Positions 11,588 to 12,684 of a stretch of 12,684 bases of DNA are shown one piece after another. This DNA is from JAKQDH01 sp029558835 (lineage in GTDB: Bacteria > Planctomycetota > Phycisphaerae > UBA1845), in the NCBI GenBank assembly GCA_035356615.1, contig DAOQSN010000063.1, positions 1 to 12,684 of the forward strand, read 5' to 3'. A program made the position numbers and the translations under genes. The first letter of the stretch is position 1, and every line of letters starts with the position of its first letter. The notes beneath the pieces were generated by a model. That model was not told where the DNA came from. It did not search any database and was given only the letters and a program-made list of their open reading frames with translations.

Positions 11588-12379
11588 ATGCGACCGGCGG
11601 ACTTTGCGAAGCGGAGCGTGGTAATCACCGGGGCGTCGAGCGGGATCGGGGCGGCCTTCGCCCGCGCGTTGGCCGCCCGCGGGGCCCACCTGGCGCTAGT
11701 AGCCCGCCGGCGGGAGCGGCTGGAGGCACTGGCGGCGGAATTGACGGCGGCCGGGCATCCCACGCCGGCCGTGATCGTGGCCGACTTGTGCCGGCCCGAA
11801 GCGGCAGAGCGGGTGGTAGTGGAGGCCACACGTCAGTTCGGCCCGATCGAGGTGCTTATCAACAACGCCGGCCTCGGCTACGCCGGCGCGTTCCCCGAAC
11901 TTGCCGCCGCCCAGGTCCAGGAGATGATCGACCTGAACATCAGCGCCGTGACCCGACTGACGCACCTGGTAGTCCCCGCGATGATCCAACGGCGCAGCGG
12001 CTGGATCATGAACGTCGCCAGCGTGGTGGGGCACGTGCCCTTCGCCTGCATGCCGGTGTACGCACCCACCAAGGCGTTCGTGGTCGCCTTCTCCAACGCG
12101 TTGTGGGCGCAGTTGCGGCGTCACCACGTCCACGTCACCTGCGTGGCGCCGGGCACGACGCGCACCGAGTTCTTCGATCACCGCACCTGGACGGGCCTGC
12201 GCCGGCAGTTGATGCGTCTGTCGATGTCGGCAGACGACGTGGCACGCATCGCCCTACGTGCTCTCGCCCGCGGCCGGCGCAGCGTCATCTGCGGCAACCT
12301 GAACCGCCTGTTCGTCGCCCTCATGAAACCCGTCCCCCAACGCTTTATCGCCCTGGTCTCGGAACGCACGTCGGCGTAG
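11588..12379 (+). CDS. Classical short-chain dehydrogenase/reductase (SDR)
   Basis: The product has 263 aa, normal for classical SDRs. The cofactor motif TGASSGIG is at residues 14-21, the structural NNAG at 92-95, and the catalytic tetrad is Asn117, Ser145, Tyr158 and Lys162 (YAPTK). Arg40-Arg42 after the second strand suggest NADPH rather than NADH. PGTTRTEFF (188-196) is the usual C-terminal loop after strand 6. The family reduces or oxidises carbonyl/hydroxyl groups of lipids, sugars or acyl chains; the last 50 residues, which set the substrate, are not diagnostic. The best guess is a DltE/YqjQ-like reductase of unknown substrate. ATG 11588 has GGAG (11578-11581) 6 nt upstream; extension further upstream gives low-complexity sequence. 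The gene stands alone between a divergent pseudopilin gene and a gene-free stretch, so the neighbours give no hint. Confidence 0.93.
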   Translation: MRPADFAKRSVVITGASSGIGAAFARALAARGAHLALVARRRERLEALAAELTAAGHPTPAVIVADLCRPEAAERVVVEATRQFGPIEVLINNAGLGYAGAFPELAAAQVQEMIDLNISAVTRLTHLVVPAMIQRRSGWIMNVASVVGHVPFACMPVYAPTKAFVVAFSNALWAQLRRHHVHVTCVAPGTTRTEFFDHRTWTGLRRQLMRLSMSADDVARIALRALARGRRSVICGNLNRLFVALMKPVPQRFIALVSERTSA

Positions 12380-12684
12380 CAGCCCCGTGGGCGAAGCAGC
12401 GTCGGCCCCGCCTGCCGGCAGGCAGAGCCCCCGCGGCCGAGGTGGAGACCGCCAAACGCGCCGGTTGGGGAGGCTTTCGGTCTGCACCGGGAGTTCTGCA
12501 ACGGGCTGCTGGGCGGTTCGTCGCGGTGAAAGAAAAACTTCGTAGGCGCGTAAGAAACTCCCGGCCTGCCGGACGAACCGGTAGCGGGACCCCGCTTGCC
12601 CCGTATCCGGCAAGCGAGGCAGGGCCAGGCCCGGCGCCGAAGAGAGCCCGGCGGCGGGGGCGCGGTGATTGTGCGCTTTAACCC
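12380..12684. other. Gene-free 3' end of the window with hairpins
   Basis: I see no credible gene here. Open frames through it are Arg/Pro/Gly-rich or overlap the SDR gene out of frame. A perfect 14-bp palindrome GCCTGCCGGCAGGC (12410-12423) lies 31 nt after the SDR stop, and CGCTTGCC/GGCAAGCG (12593-12600 with 12609-12616) forms an 8-bp stem with an 8-nt loop. A short A-rich run at 12531-12540 stands out from the GC-rich DNA and could be part of the promoter region of a gene beyond the window. Confidence 0.45.
12410..12423. terminator. Perfect 14-bp palindrome after the SDR gene
   Basis: GCCTGCCGGCAGGC reads the same on both strands. Its position just past the SDR stop suits a transcript-end structure. 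A self-complementary palindrome leaves no proper loop, and there is no T-run, so a protein-binding site is the alternative. Confidence 0.3.

Noticed and set aside
11788..12681. A 297-codon plus-strand frame over the SDR gene and the window end
   Set aside because: It overlaps the SDR gene out of frame and is extremely Arg-rich. The SDR frame has all catalytic motifs.
1..12684. CRISPR array, tRNA/rRNA genes, transposase or integrase
   Set aside because: No regularly spaced identical repeats, no cloverleaf or rRNA-like sequence, and no DDE or recombinase motifs were seen.

Overview
The window is about two-thirds GC and carries no rRNA, tRNA or phage genes. It looks like a chromosomal piece of a planctomycete-type bacterium, probably Phycisphaerae-like. 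The best evidence is a prepilin-type protein (10282-11223, minus) with the C-terminal H-X9-DG signature that is greatly expanded in Planctomycetota. Several poorly conserved lipoproteins, one of them very large, and hairpin-rich intergenic repeats agree with this. The assignment is inference from gene content, not a phylogenetic result.

Layout. (1) 166-1820, minus: a small lipoprotein gene followed 41 nt later by a membrane-anchored SGNH/GDSL hydrolase, probably one operon. (2) 1863-4284, plus: a 418-aa lipoprotein with a possible degenerate glycosidase-like architecture, a 229-nt gap filled with nested repeats, then a UDP-hexose/UDP-HexNAc 4-epimerase of the extended SDR family. (3) 4368-4408: a perfect 14-bp stem-loop between the convergent epimerase and queE genes. 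(4) 4492-8263, minus: a 993-aa multidomain surface lipoprotein with a strong promoter/Shine-Dalgarno region, a double-hairpin repeat, and queE (7-carboxy-7-deazaguanine synthase). (5) 8264-9012: a 749-nt gene-free divergent region holding several stem-loops and what may be a structured leader. (6) 9013-10190, plus: a hemerythrin-like four-helix protein that has lost most metal ligands, followed by an MNT/HEPN (MntA-HepT type) toxin-antitoxin pair overlapping by ATGA. (7) 10282-11223, minus: the H-X9-DG pseudopilin. (8) 11588-12379, plus: a classical SDR oxidoreductase, then about 300 nt without a recognisable gene up to the window end.

How the genes work together: most are single-gene or two-gene units with cell-envelope roles (three lipoproteins, a membrane-anchored hydrolase, a nucleotide-sugar epimerase and a pseudopilin). 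The exceptions are queE (tRNA queuosine/7-deazapurine biosynthesis), the TA pair and the SDR enzyme. I do not see a convincing new multi-gene system. The observations most worth following up are the hemerythrin-like protein with its structured leader placed just upstream of the HEPN/MNT pair, the Shine-Dalgarno sequence of the giant lipoprotein displayed in a perfect hairpin loop, and the compound intergenic hairpin elements. Because the DNA is GC-rich, many reverse-strand and out-of-frame open frames are spurious and have been left out.
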